22,389 nucleotides of DNA from a virus: the IMG/VR virus record IMGVR_UViG_3300047358_000271, positions 1 to 22,389 of that record; one strand, written 5' to 3'. Each line of letters opens with the position of its first letter. Position 1 is the first letter of the stretch. A program made the position numbers and the translations under genes. Below the pieces are notes generated by a model. The model saw nothing but the letters and a program-made list of their open reading frames with translations, was not told the origin of the DNA and did no database searches. This document shows, one piece after another, positions 10,601 through 18,599 of the stretch.

Positions 10601-13600
10601 TGTGGCGATGGAATAACCGGACCTAGTGCTGATTATGAAAGACCTAATCTTTTTGAAATACAGGATGGCCTTACTAATATAGGCGTTGGAACTAATAGTG
10701 GCACTGGAACTAATGTTTATTATGTGTTTTATGCATGTGACTCTGAATTAGATCCAGGAGTACCTGGAGGTTCTCCATATTACCCGGTTTATTTAGTAGA
10801 TGGTATGGTTGAAAACATCCAAATGCTTGACCCTGGTTATTCTTATATTAATGATTTTGTAAGAACTATAACAGGTACTAGTAAAAATACAAGAGCTCAA
10901 ATTAAACTAGGTGGTAAATGTTTAACATATACGAATTATGTTGTAGCAACCAATATAGAAGAGGCTGTTGCTTTTATGGAAGCAGAGATAGAAGGTTTAT
11001 CTACGGATAATATTGCACTATCAGGTGCGGGAGATGTTCCTGCTCGTGTTGTTTCTATTAACGCTATAGATTTAGGGTTTGCAAGTGAGGCTCAAGCTTC
11101 TTGGTTACAGATTGATAATGCAAATAAAGATACTATATGTTACACTTGTTTAACTCAAACAGGGAACTGGACTTTATATGATTTTCCAACTATAGATAAT
11201 GCTGAGATTCTAAATAGGACTCTACCTAATTTTGACCTAGAAGAAAACTATGTATTAGACGGTGTATCAAAGCCATTATTAAGAACTAATCCTAAGTTAT
11301 CAACTAACGTTAAATTAGTAGTAAATAATGATGATAGAATTTATATTGAGTCTATTGATGCTACTAAAGAGTTAGCTTCCGTAGAGTATAAAAGATGGGA
11401 ACTTAACCCTAATGGGGATTGGTCTCAAGATTTATATAAATTCTTTAAGAGTAGTTCTACTCCTGCTGATATAATGTATGCGACAAGATCTGATTACTCT
11501 GATTTTACAGTACAAGACTCTTTTGATAAACAAATAGAAGAGGTATATCATTATGGGACAACATATAACTATTCTAAACTACACGATGAGGATTTTAGAA
11601 TGTTAGCTCCTATTTGGTTAGATAAAGATATTCCTAAAAGATTCGTAGTATTTAGGGTTAACGATCCTGTTGGTGAGTTAGACTTTGACGATAAAACTAA
11701 CTTTAATAATATACAAGATATTTTAAAACATTCTCAAATTATTAAGACCTTTGATTTAACAGATGATTCTTCTATTGGTAAATATATTAGAAACCATGTT
11801 AACTCAGAATCTTTCCCTAAAACTCCAATACAGTTTAACTTTTCTAAAGGAGAAAAGAGTAATTTTAGAGGTATTGATTTAGGAAAAGGAGGGTTTACTT
11901 CTAAGGGCGAATATTTACATAAAGATTTTGTTTATACAGACAATCCTTTAATATCTAGTAACGCTTTAATTACAGATGGTTTTGAAAGAAATAAGCTTGC
12001 TTGTGCTAACCTAATTAATTTAGAATTCTTATTTAATGATGACGGGGCGTCCGATTATACTATTAATAGATATTTTGGATTATATGTAAACGATATTGAT
12101 TCTGGGTACGGTTCTTTAAGTTCTGCGGATAATGGTAATATTATATTTAATTCTTTAAATTCACAAATTAATGAAGACCCTACATCAGCAATACCTTCGT
12201 TTAAACATATTTCAGGAACACCTACATTAGGCTATATGTCTATTAGTAATGAGTTCTATAAAATATCATCTAAAGCAAAATATGACCCTGAGAACTTAAA
12301 TTTAATAGTTGAAGATGATACTAATAAAATACCTGCTGAAATTAAAACTGCAGAAAATGATAAATCTGTAGATATTGTAAAAGAAGATTCTGTAGGTTTT
12401 GACTTTGTTAAATTTACAGTAACGGGAACTCCAGCAGTAAATGATAGATTTACGGTCTTCGAATCTAGAGAATCTTCGTATTCTTTAAAATTCTTAAGAC
12501 ATATACCTAACGAACAATGGAATCTTTCTTTTAACAATGGCGGTAATGTTCAAAATATGACTATTGTAACACAAAGTAATATCCAGGGGACTGTAGGAGT
12601 TATATCTGCTGCAATAAACTCTAATAATATTAATGTTACGTATGATGAAACTATTAATCCTAAAGAGTTTTATATTACAGAAAAGAATGCAACGCTAGGA
12701 GATTTAGAAATATCATTTAACGCTATTTCCCCTCTTACTAGTAGCAGTATAGTTAAGATTACTCAAATACAATCTTCTTTAAATTTAGGCAACTCTACTT
12801 TCTTTGCTACACATAACTTAGAGCCTGGAACTTTTAATCAAACTTCTTTCTCTCTACAAGGCTCATTTGCTGATATTGCACGTGCAATATCTGGAGCTAT
12901 AAATGCAAGTTCAATTAATTTCGACGCTGTGATAGAGGACGGAGCAACTGAATTTTATGTTAAGAATAGAGTATCTGGCTATAAACTTTTACAATCAGGT
13001 GTTTTAATTCCTTTTAATAATGCTAATAATTTTATTACTTTAGAAAATAGAGATTTAAAATCTGACGGATTACCTAATGGCGAGTTAAGATTGGCTAATA
13101 ATGTTGCTACTTCTAATTTTGTACACTTTATGAAGGGTGGTAACTCTGCTGGTAAGTCTGTTTTAATAACTAAAGATTCTGTTTCGGATATTAACATAGG
13201 AGATATGTTAGCTACAAGTTCGACAGGTGTTTTTAATAAAGTAATAGATATTGTAGATGATATTTCAAATTCAAATACTATATACAAAAAGTTAATTTTA
13301 GAAAGTAAAAATACTTTAGAAAGTGGAGAACAAAAAGTTTACGCAGAAAATATTGCTAGGCTTGGGTTATTCTCAGCATACGATATTCATGATATGAATT
13401 TCGATTTTTACGATACAAAAAATTCTGACCTAAAAGAATTAGAATTAGAAACTGCTACTAATATTAACTACGAACCTGAAAGAAGTACATCTAATACCCT
13501 TTCAGTTTTTGGAAATGATTATGATATAACAGATCCTTATAGTTATTTTAGTGGTATTAGTGATGTTTTACCTGAAGAAATATTAGATGAATATAACGAA

Positions 13601-16054
13601 GTTAAGTTATCTAGTGAATACGACAGGTTAGAAGAAAACAACTTAAAAGAGTTTGCTGTTAGATCTAGAGTAACTCCTAATATTAACAAATGGGTTTTAA
13701 AAGATAGTTTAACTGTAAGAGAACAGCCATATTACTTAAATGCTAATGAGGCTTTTGGAAGGACTAACTTTTCACCTGATTTTGGAGCAAATAATAGAGA
13801 TAGACTTGGGATGACGCATGAGTGGTTTTACATGGATAACTTACCTAAGTATTTACAATATACAGACCTTAATAATACGTTTAGTTATGTAAACTTTATG
13901 GACGGTTTTGAATTAAAACCTTCACATTTTAAAAGCACAACATATAACTACTTTGATAAATTTATGATAACGGATGGTTTTGAAATAAAAGACCAGTATG
14001 ATATAAATACATTTATTAAAACAGACCTAAAGAAAAAGTATACTTTAATTTCAGGCGGTAATGATGTATCTTTTGCTAGTACTATTTTTAAGGGTATTAA
14101 AGTTGATTTTAAAAATAGAAAAGAGTTTTTAAATAATAAAGCTACTGAGTTTGTTAAAACATCTGATTTTAATGGGTATAAGTTTAGTACTTTACTTTTA
14201 GTAAGAGGTGGAGCTAATAGAAACGGAGTTGAATATGAGATAATTCAAAATAAAGCTTTTAAATTTGTTATATTTTTAATCACAGTATCTTTAGATGATT
14301 TATGGATAGACGGAGCTTTAAATAGAAAACTTATGTATGAGATGAATCATAGTTTTGTATGGAACCATGAAGAAAGAAACTTCTCTTACTCTGATGTAAA
14401 ACTTTCTGGTGCATTAAATCTAAATGATATTAATTTTACAGCCCCAAGTGCTGCTAATTATTTAATAGCTAATGGAATTGAACACTCCGATGGAACTTTG
14501 CCTCAATTCTTAGATCAAATTAACCCAGATGACGATGATGCATTTGGTGAAATTTTCATAACCATTACAGATTCTACTGGTGAAACAACTATTAAGGTTA
14601 AAATAAACTCTGTAGATGACCAAGGTCAAATAACTCTAGCTGGACCTCCAGTTGACTTAAATGGCAACTCTGTTAATGTTTCTAATATAGCTGGTTACAT
14701 TCAAAGAAGCGCAGAGTATGTATATAAACAGGGTGGTAAAAACGCATTCACGACGATCTTAGACCAATTAGCAGTAGCTAATGTAGATAATTTATTAAAA
14801 CTAAATGACGGTGATATAACTTATACTACTATTGAAGAAGATGGAGAAGTTTTAAATAACCAATTTGAATTAGAATTTGAAAACGGAGTTGAAATTATTA
14901 AAGAGGCTAGTTTAGTTACAATTTCTGATGAGGATAAACCTAAAACCTTTAAATTAAAACAAGGTACTATAGGTTACAATCTTTTTTCTGCAGATACGTA
15001 CTATCCATTCTTAGTTAGACATAACGGAAACTATACACTAGATACTAGACCTGTTGTAACTTTTACAGATACTTATTCTCATTTTAAAACTAATACTCTA
15101 CAGACTTCATTAAATACAAGAGAGTTGAATTTTGAAGAGCCTATATATAAACATTCTTTAACTAGGGCAGAAGAAATTAAATTAGCTAGAGATTATTACA
15201 AGAGATATAATAGATGTGGAACTGCATTTAACTTAGGGTTCATACAAGATAATGGAATACATGATTCGGAGTGGGGTATAATTAAAAACCACTTCTATAG
15301 AAAGGTAAATGAATCTGGTGCAACTAACGTAACTAAATTATCAGCAACAACTGATAAATTACCTTTATATCCATTGATTGGAGAAGTTGCAATAGATAAA
15401 AAAGACGTAAATGTATTTAGGTCTTCTTGGGATAAGAATTATTATACCAGGTCTTTATCAGGAGGTTTGGCACAGCCAGTTCCGGGTACATTTGAAACTA
15501 AGGAGGAGAGATCTTATTTAGGTTCTACTATTATGAAAGTAAAAGACTCATATAATATGACTCAATTTACTACTACAACTGTAAAAACTCAAAAAGAGCA
15601 AGATTCTATATTAGCTAATAATAACAATACGACTGATGTGGTGTTATTTGAAGATAAAAAATATGTATACATAGATTTCTATATTACTACTACTATTAAG
15701 AAGTTATTAGCACAAGATGGTGTATTAGATTCTATTAATAAATATGTTGCTGCGGTAGATTCTGCAGGTGATAAAACTACAACTAAGGACGATGCACTAC
15801 TTTATGTTGAAGATAATTTGATTAATACTTTTAATTTAGATATAATTAAAATATATTCTAATAGAATAAAGGGTGTTTCTTCAGAAATACTTTCTTCTGC
15901 AAGTATTGACAATTTAGATGATGGTGGCTATAAAAACGATATAAACTTTACGTTTAAGTCGCATGAACAAAAGCCCCTTAATTTTAGATTGATATATAAT
16001 AAAAGATTAGGTTACTCTTATATGATTAGACCTATGGTAAAAATAAAGTCATAA
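7610..16054 (+). CDS. Giant modular virion protein (2814 aa) with adhesin-type N-terminal domains
   Basis: Residues 1-165 are Gly/Thr/Asn-rich beta; about 166-176 form a Thr-rich linker (GTTTTAPPA); about 177-295 resemble Calx-beta (FNEGDTINVTI, late EGSETIVLTL). About 298-415, 417-530 and 533-632 look like cadherin-like/tandem-Ig repeats, starting N..PV or NTAPYF with DPEG, ATD and DPNGG turns. About 645-730 is a Cys-flanked module with GDVLYQDSSLT. An Asn/Pro linker lies at about 828-845, then a Cys-rich region to about 1190. From about 1222 (PLLRTNPKLSTNVKLVV) to the end is a long region whose late part (AFNLGFIQDNGIHD, VNVFRSSWDKNYYTRSLSGG) I recall, unsearched, from other large Bacteroidota phages. 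No signal peptide, membrane helix or enzyme motif is visible. It is probably a long tail, baseplate or fibre protein: the C-terminal two-thirds the conserved body and the N-terminal third the likely surface-binding extension. Confidence 0.8.
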   Translation: MANISFQLNPTGQNTAALAITNGMGGSAITVWTDDVNNSGTVNSNDDVYTTESQGVLSGPFAGGNQYYAIQEAAGSINAAQIDNSGEIISISTIDFGSSEASPITIPAGGVGDTIVINNITLAAGTVTAVTPATYQLGSTTYDVDITVPAGYSNSGSTITLQSTATGTTTTAPPAQTFTILVTDSNGATPSPLEFNEGDTINVTIQASVTGGTTSLDLVGSTAVEADFTTWPTEIGTGNTTATLDFSNATTVPLQFTVSNDFSDNTNSGGSPEGSETIVLTLTDGTTETITIIDSSQNQPPVTSDVNATITQTGGALNFVTIDLSAGTNDPEGNPNNSLEWVISDIPANGTFRDPVLSGVDLTVNDLPYTLPGYELRYYPGTIFQGTETVTGWLVSDPNGGQSNTSDIIINVTAPTNQDPVATNVSETISGTGAGINVNFSRAATDDLIGGALQPFQWCLADGTPQTLAQINATLTYGSVSNIAAEVWQYTTNASATLNPGASSVDDTFYFLATDAAGGIDVGQVQIQITAPGNTAPYFNVSNPAPIAIDQGTAHVVSNIATTDPEGHTVTITKIGQGGTDTGANATLSGNTLTVVGSSPGTVTVTLRATDQFGLSDQSNDVTYTFNVTAVPYRAVRHSSFSNSDAAACGLERPISEIYYYNTGQGGATFLANLAIGDVLYQDSSLTLPVVPNSSNSAWVSLEETSQQTVKAAKLNATTGAIEEFLNCTITGGNAWSIVVRYSENSSLYCGGLYEEGEAWQNIGPTATLTDVVSVGGQLFPDEFSANQYSGATAPTDRILADGIYNQEDDPEIPSRGYYSYNNGWQTNPNPEPNDPTNDPNAVAQVNRLYVCPPDIVYQTKSLDCYFLSQDPANVSAVCNAMTEVEWDDSKLNFDAITIYYRQDVNDNDTWSLLDIAKNQTLVYTDQNAADSLNYNLLQPTSILLDSSSGGFVLWDNNEFTGYDGSYKWYAFSPDDGNVATQDNILEVADIGSIYGACGDGITGPSADYERPNLFEIQDGLTNIGVGTNSGTGTNVYYVFYACDSELDPGVPGGSPYYPVYLVDGMVENIQMLDPGYSYINDFVRTITGTSKNTRAQIKLGGKCLTYTNYVVATNIEEAVAFMEAEIEGLSTDNIALSGAGDVPARVVSINAIDLGFASEAQASWLQIDNANKDTICYTCLTQTGNWTLYDFPTIDNAEILNRTLPNFDLEENYVLDGVSKPLLRTNPKLSTNVKLVVNNDDRIYIESIDATKELASVEYKRWELNPNGDWSQDLYKFFKSSSTPADIMYATRSDYSDFTVQDSFDKQIEEVYHYGTTYNYSKLHDEDFRMLAPIWLDKDIPKRFVVFRVNDPVGELDFDDKTNFNNIQDILKHSQIIKTFDLTDDSSIGKYIRNHVNSESFPKTPIQFNFSKGEKSNFRGIDLGKGGFTSKGEYLHKDFVYTDNPLISSNALITDGFERNKLACANLINLEFLFNDDGASDYTINRYFGLYVNDIDSGYGSLSSADNGNIIFNSLNSQINEDPTSAIPSFKHISGTPTLGYMSISNEFYKISSKAKYDPENLNLIVEDDTNKIPAEIKTAENDKSVDIVKEDSVGFDFVKFTVTGTPAVNDRFTVFESRESSYSLKFLRHIPNEQWNLSFNNGGNVQNMTIVTQSNIQGTVGVISAAINSNNINVTYDETINPKEFYITEKNATLGDLEISFNAISPLTSSSIVKITQIQSSLNLGNSTFFATHNLEPGTFNQTSFSLQGSFADIARAISGAINASSINFDAVIEDGATEFYVKNRVSGYKLLQSGVLIPFNNANNFITLENRDLKSDGLPNGELRLANNVATSNFVHFMKGGNSAGKSVLITKDSVSDINIGDMLATSSTGVFNKVIDIVDDISNSNTIYKKLILESKNTLESGEQKVYAENIARLGLFSAYDIHDMNFDFYDTKNSDLKELELETATNINYEPERSTSNTLSVFGNDYDITDPYSYFSGISDVLPEEILDEYNEVKLSSEYDRLEENNLKEFAVRSRVTPNINKWVLKDSLTVREQPYYLNANEAFGRTNFSPDFGANNRDRLGMTHEWFYMDNLPKYLQYTDLNNTFSYVNFMDGFELKPSHFKSTTYNYFDKFMITDGFEIKDQYDINTFIKTDLKKKYTLISGGNDVSFASTIFKGIKVDFKNRKEFLNNKATEFVKTSDFNGYKFSTLLLVRGGANRNGVEYEIIQNKAFKFVIFLITVSLDDLWIDGALNRKLMYEMNHSFVWNHEERNFSYSDVKLSGALNLNDINFTAPSAANYLIANGIEHSDGTLPQFLDQINPDDDDAFGEIFITITDSTGETTIKVKINSVDDQGQITLAGPPVDLNGNSVNVSNIAGYIQRSAEYVYKQGGKNAFTTILDQLAVANVDNLLKLNDGDITYTTIEEDGEVLNNQFELEFENGVEIIKEASLVTISDEDKPKTFKLKQGTIGYNLFSADTYYPFLVRHNGNYTLDTRPVVTFTDTYSHFKTNTLQTSLNTRELNFEEPIYKHSLTRAEEIKLARDYYKRYNRCGTAFNLGFIQDNGIHDSEWGIIKNHFYRKVNESGATNVTKLSATTDKLPLYPLIGEVAIDKKDVNVFRSSWDKNYYTRSLSGGLAQPVPGTFETKEERSYLGSTIMKVKDSYNMTQFTTTTVKTQKEQDSILANNNNTTDVVLFEDKKYVYIDFYITTTIKKLLAQDGVLDSINKYVAAVDSAGDKTTTKDDALLYVEDNLINTFNLDIIKIYSNRIKGVSSEILSSASIDNLDDGGYKNDINFTFKSHEQKPLNFRLIYNKRLGYSYMIRPMVKIKS
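10109..10132 (+). repeat. Two 12-bp tandem units encoding an Asn/Pro linker
   Basis: 'aacgatccaacc' at 10109-10120 is followed by 'aacgatccaaac' at 10121-10132, encoding the NDPTNDPN part of a proline/asparagine linker near residue 835 of the giant protein. The linker separates the adhesin-like N-terminal third from the Cys-rich and conserved remainder. The following bases (gcggtcgcgc) are locally more G+C-rich than their surroundings, which could mark a past joining point. Confidence 0.6.
15989..16001 (+). promoter_or_regulatory. Possible promoter box inside the 3' end of the giant gene
   Basis: An exact copy of TTGATATATAATA, also found at 7559-7571, ends 56 bases before the ATG of the collagen-like fibre gene at 16058. 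Here it lies within coding sequence for residues reading LIYN. Together with the copy before the giant gene, it may give each of these two genes its own late transcript. Coincidence in A+T-rich coding DNA remains possible. Confidence 0.3.
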
Positions 16055-16057
16055 GAA

Positions 16058-17770
16058 ATGGCCATTAACATTCAAGAAATACTACACCCTAGTGACTCTG
16101 ATAGTATCAAGTTTGAGAAGATTAACTATAACTTCGACCAGATACTAGCAAACGGTGGCGGACCTGTTGGACCTAAGGGCCAAAAGGGAATCCAAGGAGT
16201 ACTAGGTCAAACCGGTGAAAAAGGCGAAAAAGGTGACTTAGGTCCAGTTGGCCCATCTGGTGAAACAACTAGCCCTTGGAAATCTATTGCGATAGATTTG
16301 AATGCACAAGACGGCGTAAATGATGTCACTATTTTAAAGCCTAAGCCGCAAAATGATAAAGAAACTCCTGTTATTTGGTTAGGAGATTCTGCATTTATTA
16401 ATGATGGTAATCCAGCCGGGGATGGAGATGTTACTTTAAGATCTACTTTGAATATTAGTAGACACTCTAATTTTGGACCTCCCTCGAGTATTGAGGCTGG
16501 GTATGTAACTTTATGGCATGATGCTAATAATAAAATTAGAATTGATTCTGAGAATGTAAATACTGGCTCTGGCTTTGTTAGATATAACATAACCCCAGTA
16601 CAGCCTATTACCGGTAGTCAAGATATTAGATTGCAGATTAATGCACCAACAATACACACAGAGACATTTCAATTAGATAATCAGGCTGCTAGTGGAGCTT
16701 TATCTAGTGGTATGATTAGATATAATTCAGGTGGTAATAAATTTGAAGGTTATATTAATAATGCTTGGGTAGAGTTTTGTATGGATCCTTGTGGTTCAGG
16801 CGGAGTTACTGGTACTATTTCAATATCAGGTGGAGACTTAAACCTTAACGCTGATGGTACTTTAAGTGGAGATTCCATTTCAATATCAGGTGGCGACTTA
16901 AATCTTAATAACGATGGTACTGTTAATAGTGGGTCTACATCTTCTACGACATCTACATCTTCTACGACATCTACATCTTCTACGACAGCAGCGCCCCAAA
17001 CTCAACAATATACTATCTATTTTTCTGGTAATAGTTTGGCTAATAACAATTGGGACATTGACTCCCTGGTATTAGATCAAGCTTATTCAGGTTCTGCTAG
17101 TAATCCTAATTTTTCGTATGATAGCGGAACATTGACTGGTATGATAACTGCAGCAGCGGGAGATATTTTAAGATTTCAAATAACAGCAAGTGCAACAGTA
17201 GGTCGAGAGTTTAGTAGTGGAGCTCCATTTAATGTTGGAGGTGGAACGATAATATCCCAGCAGGTATCTCAAAATAATACTGATGCTGGTCTTGAAATTG
17301 AAATAGGTTTACCTATGACAGGTACATCTGATAATGTTACTATTGAAGCTGCAACAGTTCAATTATTGCCGCCTAATGCGGACGACTTTGATTTTACTAC
17401 AGGTCAAATGACTAATCCATCCGGTCTACCAGTGACCTTTGGAAACGGTATGCTAGATCAACTTCCTGTAACTCAAGGCGGTGGAAATATAGCTCTTCAT
17501 TTTGATTCAAGTAATACTATAGCACAGTCTGATTTTTCTATTCCTAATTTTGTTACATGGGCTAGTTCTAACCCGTTAAGTTACAATGGTACAACTGATA
17601 CTGGTACCTTGAATTTAGTAGTTAATGGAAATACTGGAAGTAATTCTAATGCTAGAACAGGTAATGTTACATATACTGGTACATTGACGATGGGTAATGT
17701 AGGGAACGTCCAGATACTGCAAGACGGTAATAGTGTAACGAGTCCAAGCCCTTATGGTCAAAATAACTGA
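16058..17770 (+). CDS. Collagen-like tail fibre with Ser/Thr stalk and BACON-like tip
   Basis: A 570-aa protein. Residues 3-26 carry the docking-like pattern NIQEIL...DS.S...INYNF, shared with the protein at 1264. Residues 35-70 are twelve uninterrupted Gly-X-Y triplets, a short collagen-like helix implying a trimer. Residues about 71-215 are beta-rich. Residues 218-241 (SGMIRYN, FEGYINNAWVEFC) match the end motif of many phage fibres. Added after this are two 20-residue SISGGDLNLN repeats (252-291), a Ser/Thr linker (about 292-313), a beta domain (about 315-435) and a BACON-like domain (about 470-560: W at 501, NARTGNVTY, then VQILQDGN). BACON domains are typical of Bacteroidota and their phages and are thought to bind carbohydrate or mucin. 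Three bases separate it from the upstream gene. It is the only gene here ending in TGA, immediately followed by an in-frame TAA. A host-recognition fibre is inferred. Confidence 0.8.
   Translation: MAINIQEILHPSDSDSIKFEKINYNFDQILANGGGPVGPKGQKGIQGVLGQTGEKGEKGDLGPVGPSGETTSPWKSIAIDLNAQDGVNDVTILKPKPQNDKETPVIWLGDSAFINDGNPAGDGDVTLRSTLNISRHSNFGPPSSIEAGYVTLWHDANNKIRIDSENVNTGSGFVRYNITPVQPITGSQDIRLQINAPTIHTETFQLDNQAASGALSSGMIRYNSGGNKFEGYINNAWVEFCMDPCGSGGVTGTISISGGDLNLNADGTLSGDSISISGGDLNLNNDGTVNSGSTSSTTSTSSTTSTSSTTAAPQTQQYTIYFSGNSLANNNWDIDSLVLDQAYSGSASNPNFSYDSGTLTGMITAAAGDILRFQITASATVGREFSSGAPFNVGGGTIISQQVSQNNTDAGLEIEIGLPMTGTSDNVTIEAATVQLLPPNADDFDFTTGQMTNPSGLPVTFGNGMLDQLPVTQGGGNIALHFDSSNTIAQSDFSIPNFVTWASSNPLSYNGTTDTGTLNLVVNGNTGSNSNARTGNVTYTGTLTMGNVGNVQILQDGNSVTSPSPYGQNN
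16160..16267 (+). other. Collagen-like Gly-X-Y segment
   Basis: This stretch encodes twelve consecutive Gly-X-Y triplets (residues 35-70 of the fibre), including GPK, GQK, two GEK and two GPV/GPS-type triplets. Lys and Glu are enriched in the X and Y positions, which stabilises triple helices without hydroxyproline. Such segments are known in phage fibres as trimer-forming rods. Confidence 0.85.
16811..16930 (+). repeat. Two 60-bp tandem copies within the fibre gene
   Basis: Copies at 16811-16870 and 16871-16930 are in frame and encode 20 residues each with the core SISGGDLNLN.DGT. The first halves are nearly identical at the DNA level, including 'atttcaatatcaggtgg', and differ mostly later in the unit, which fits an in-frame duplication followed by drift. 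They lie just after the usual fibre end motif and just before the Ser/Thr stalk. Confidence 0.85.
16934..16987 (+). repeat. Three perfect 18-bp tandem copies encoding a Ser/Thr stalk
   Basis: The unit tctacatcttctacgaca occurs three times without any mismatch, at 16934-16951, 16952-16969 and 16970-16987. Each copy encodes STSSTT in the fibre frame. Perfect identity at synonymous positions indicates recent expansion or ongoing slippage. Because the unit is a multiple of three, gain or loss of copies would change the stalk length without breaking the gene. Confidence 0.92.
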
Positions 17771-17789
17771 TAAGATTAATATAAAATAT

Positions 17790-18599
17790 ATGAACGACAA
17801 AATAAAAAATATATTAGCAAATAGAACTCTGGTAACTTTCGTTGCGGGAGCTCTTCTGTGTTTATTATTTCTTAAACAATGTAATAGTATTGAGAATTTA
17901 AAACAAGATGTAAAATTAGCACAACAAGATGCTGATAGAAATCTTAATAATTTTAAAGCAGCTCAAGATTCAGTTACTGTTTTAAGAAATGATAACGGAG
18001 ACCAGTTAGCTCAAATTAGATCTTTTGAATTTGATTTATCTAACTTACAGAATAGTCAAGCTAATTTAACTAAAAGATACCAAAAGGCTCTTGCGTTAAA
18101 TAAAGACTTGAAGAAGGTTAACTCGCTGATTTCTGCAGAATTAGAAATTACAGATAGCCTAGACGTTGCAACGTCAACGGAGGTAGTAGATACAACTACA
18201 TCAAAAATTAATTTCGAGTCTAGTAGAGATTTCGGAAATGGAAACTCAAGATTCTTAACTGGATATTCCACTGTTAAATATGACTTTGGTAAATTTACGG
18301 TATTAGATACTAAATTTGAGTTAAAACAAACTCTAAGCTTAATGGCTGCAATTGAAGAAGGAGAAGATGGTGCAGATAGATTAAAACTGTCAACGACGTA
18401 TCCTGGCTTAGAGATTAAAGATATTGAAAATATCAACCTAGTTAATACTAGACTAAATAGAAGATCAGAGAAAAAAGCTGGTTGGGGTATTGGTCTTGGT
18501 GTAGGTTATGGTATTAATTTAAACAATAACCAAGTGATTAGTACAGGCCCTTCAATTGGGATCGGTCTTTATTGGTCACCTAAATTTTTAAGATTTTAA
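17790..18599 (+). CDS. Membrane-anchored coiled-coil protein, spanin-like layout
   Basis: From ATG 17790 this is 269 aa. An alternative in-frame ATG at 17754 would add 12 residues and overlap the fibre gene by 17 bases; 17790 is preferred because an A-rich leader precedes it and the N-terminus then reads directly into the membrane segment. Residues about 13-29 are hydrophobic (TLVTFVAGALLCLLFLKQ) with Lys/Arg before them, fitting an N-in inner-membrane anchor. Residues about 33-118 are a long coiled coil. Residues about 140-225 are beta/helical. Residues 228-269 are Gly-rich and amphipathic (GWGIGLGVGYGINL...GPSIGIGLYW) and end in Phe, like outer-membrane beta strands. One anchor, a periplasmic coil and an outer-membrane-like end suggest an envelope-spanning protein such as a spanin, though a tail or assembly role is possible. 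I do not recognise the family with certainty. Confidence 0.72.
   Translation: MNDKIKNILANRTLVTFVAGALLCLLFLKQCNSIENLKQDVKLAQQDADRNLNNFKAAQDSVTVLRNDNGDQLAQIRSFEFDLSNLQNSQANLTKRYQKALALNKDLKKVNSLISAELEITDSLDVATSTEVVDTTTSKINFESSRDFGNGNSRFLTGYSTVKYDFGKFTVLDTKFELKQTLSLMAAIEEGEDGADRLKLSTTYPGLEIKDIENINLVNTRLNRRSEKKAGWGIGLGVGYGINLNNNQVISTGPSIGIGLYWSPKFLRF

Noticed and set aside
12979-13287. 102-aa open frame on the minus strand
   Set aside because: It lies wholly inside the giant + strand gene and its translation is a Leu/Ser/Ile-rich antisense shadow with no recognisable features.
16207-16590. 127-aa minus-strand frame starting in the collagen-like segment
   Set aside because: The reverse complement of Gly-X-Y codons naturally lacks stops and gives Pro/Ser-rich text. 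The + strand gene explains the sequence fully.
16811-16987. Variable region of a diversity-generating retroelement
   Set aside because: The repeats are tandem duplications rather than a template/variable pair with adenine-specific changes, there is no reverse transcriptase in the window, and the protein end is not a C-type lectin fold.
16934-16987. CRISPR array
   Set aside because: The three 18-bp units are directly adjacent without spacers and are in frame within a coding sequence.
17754-17789. Earlier ATG for the membrane-anchored protein
   Set aside because: It would overlap the fibre gene by 17 bases and put 12 extra residues before the anchor. The ATG at 17790 has a better A-rich leader and a typical N-terminus. 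It cannot be excluded.
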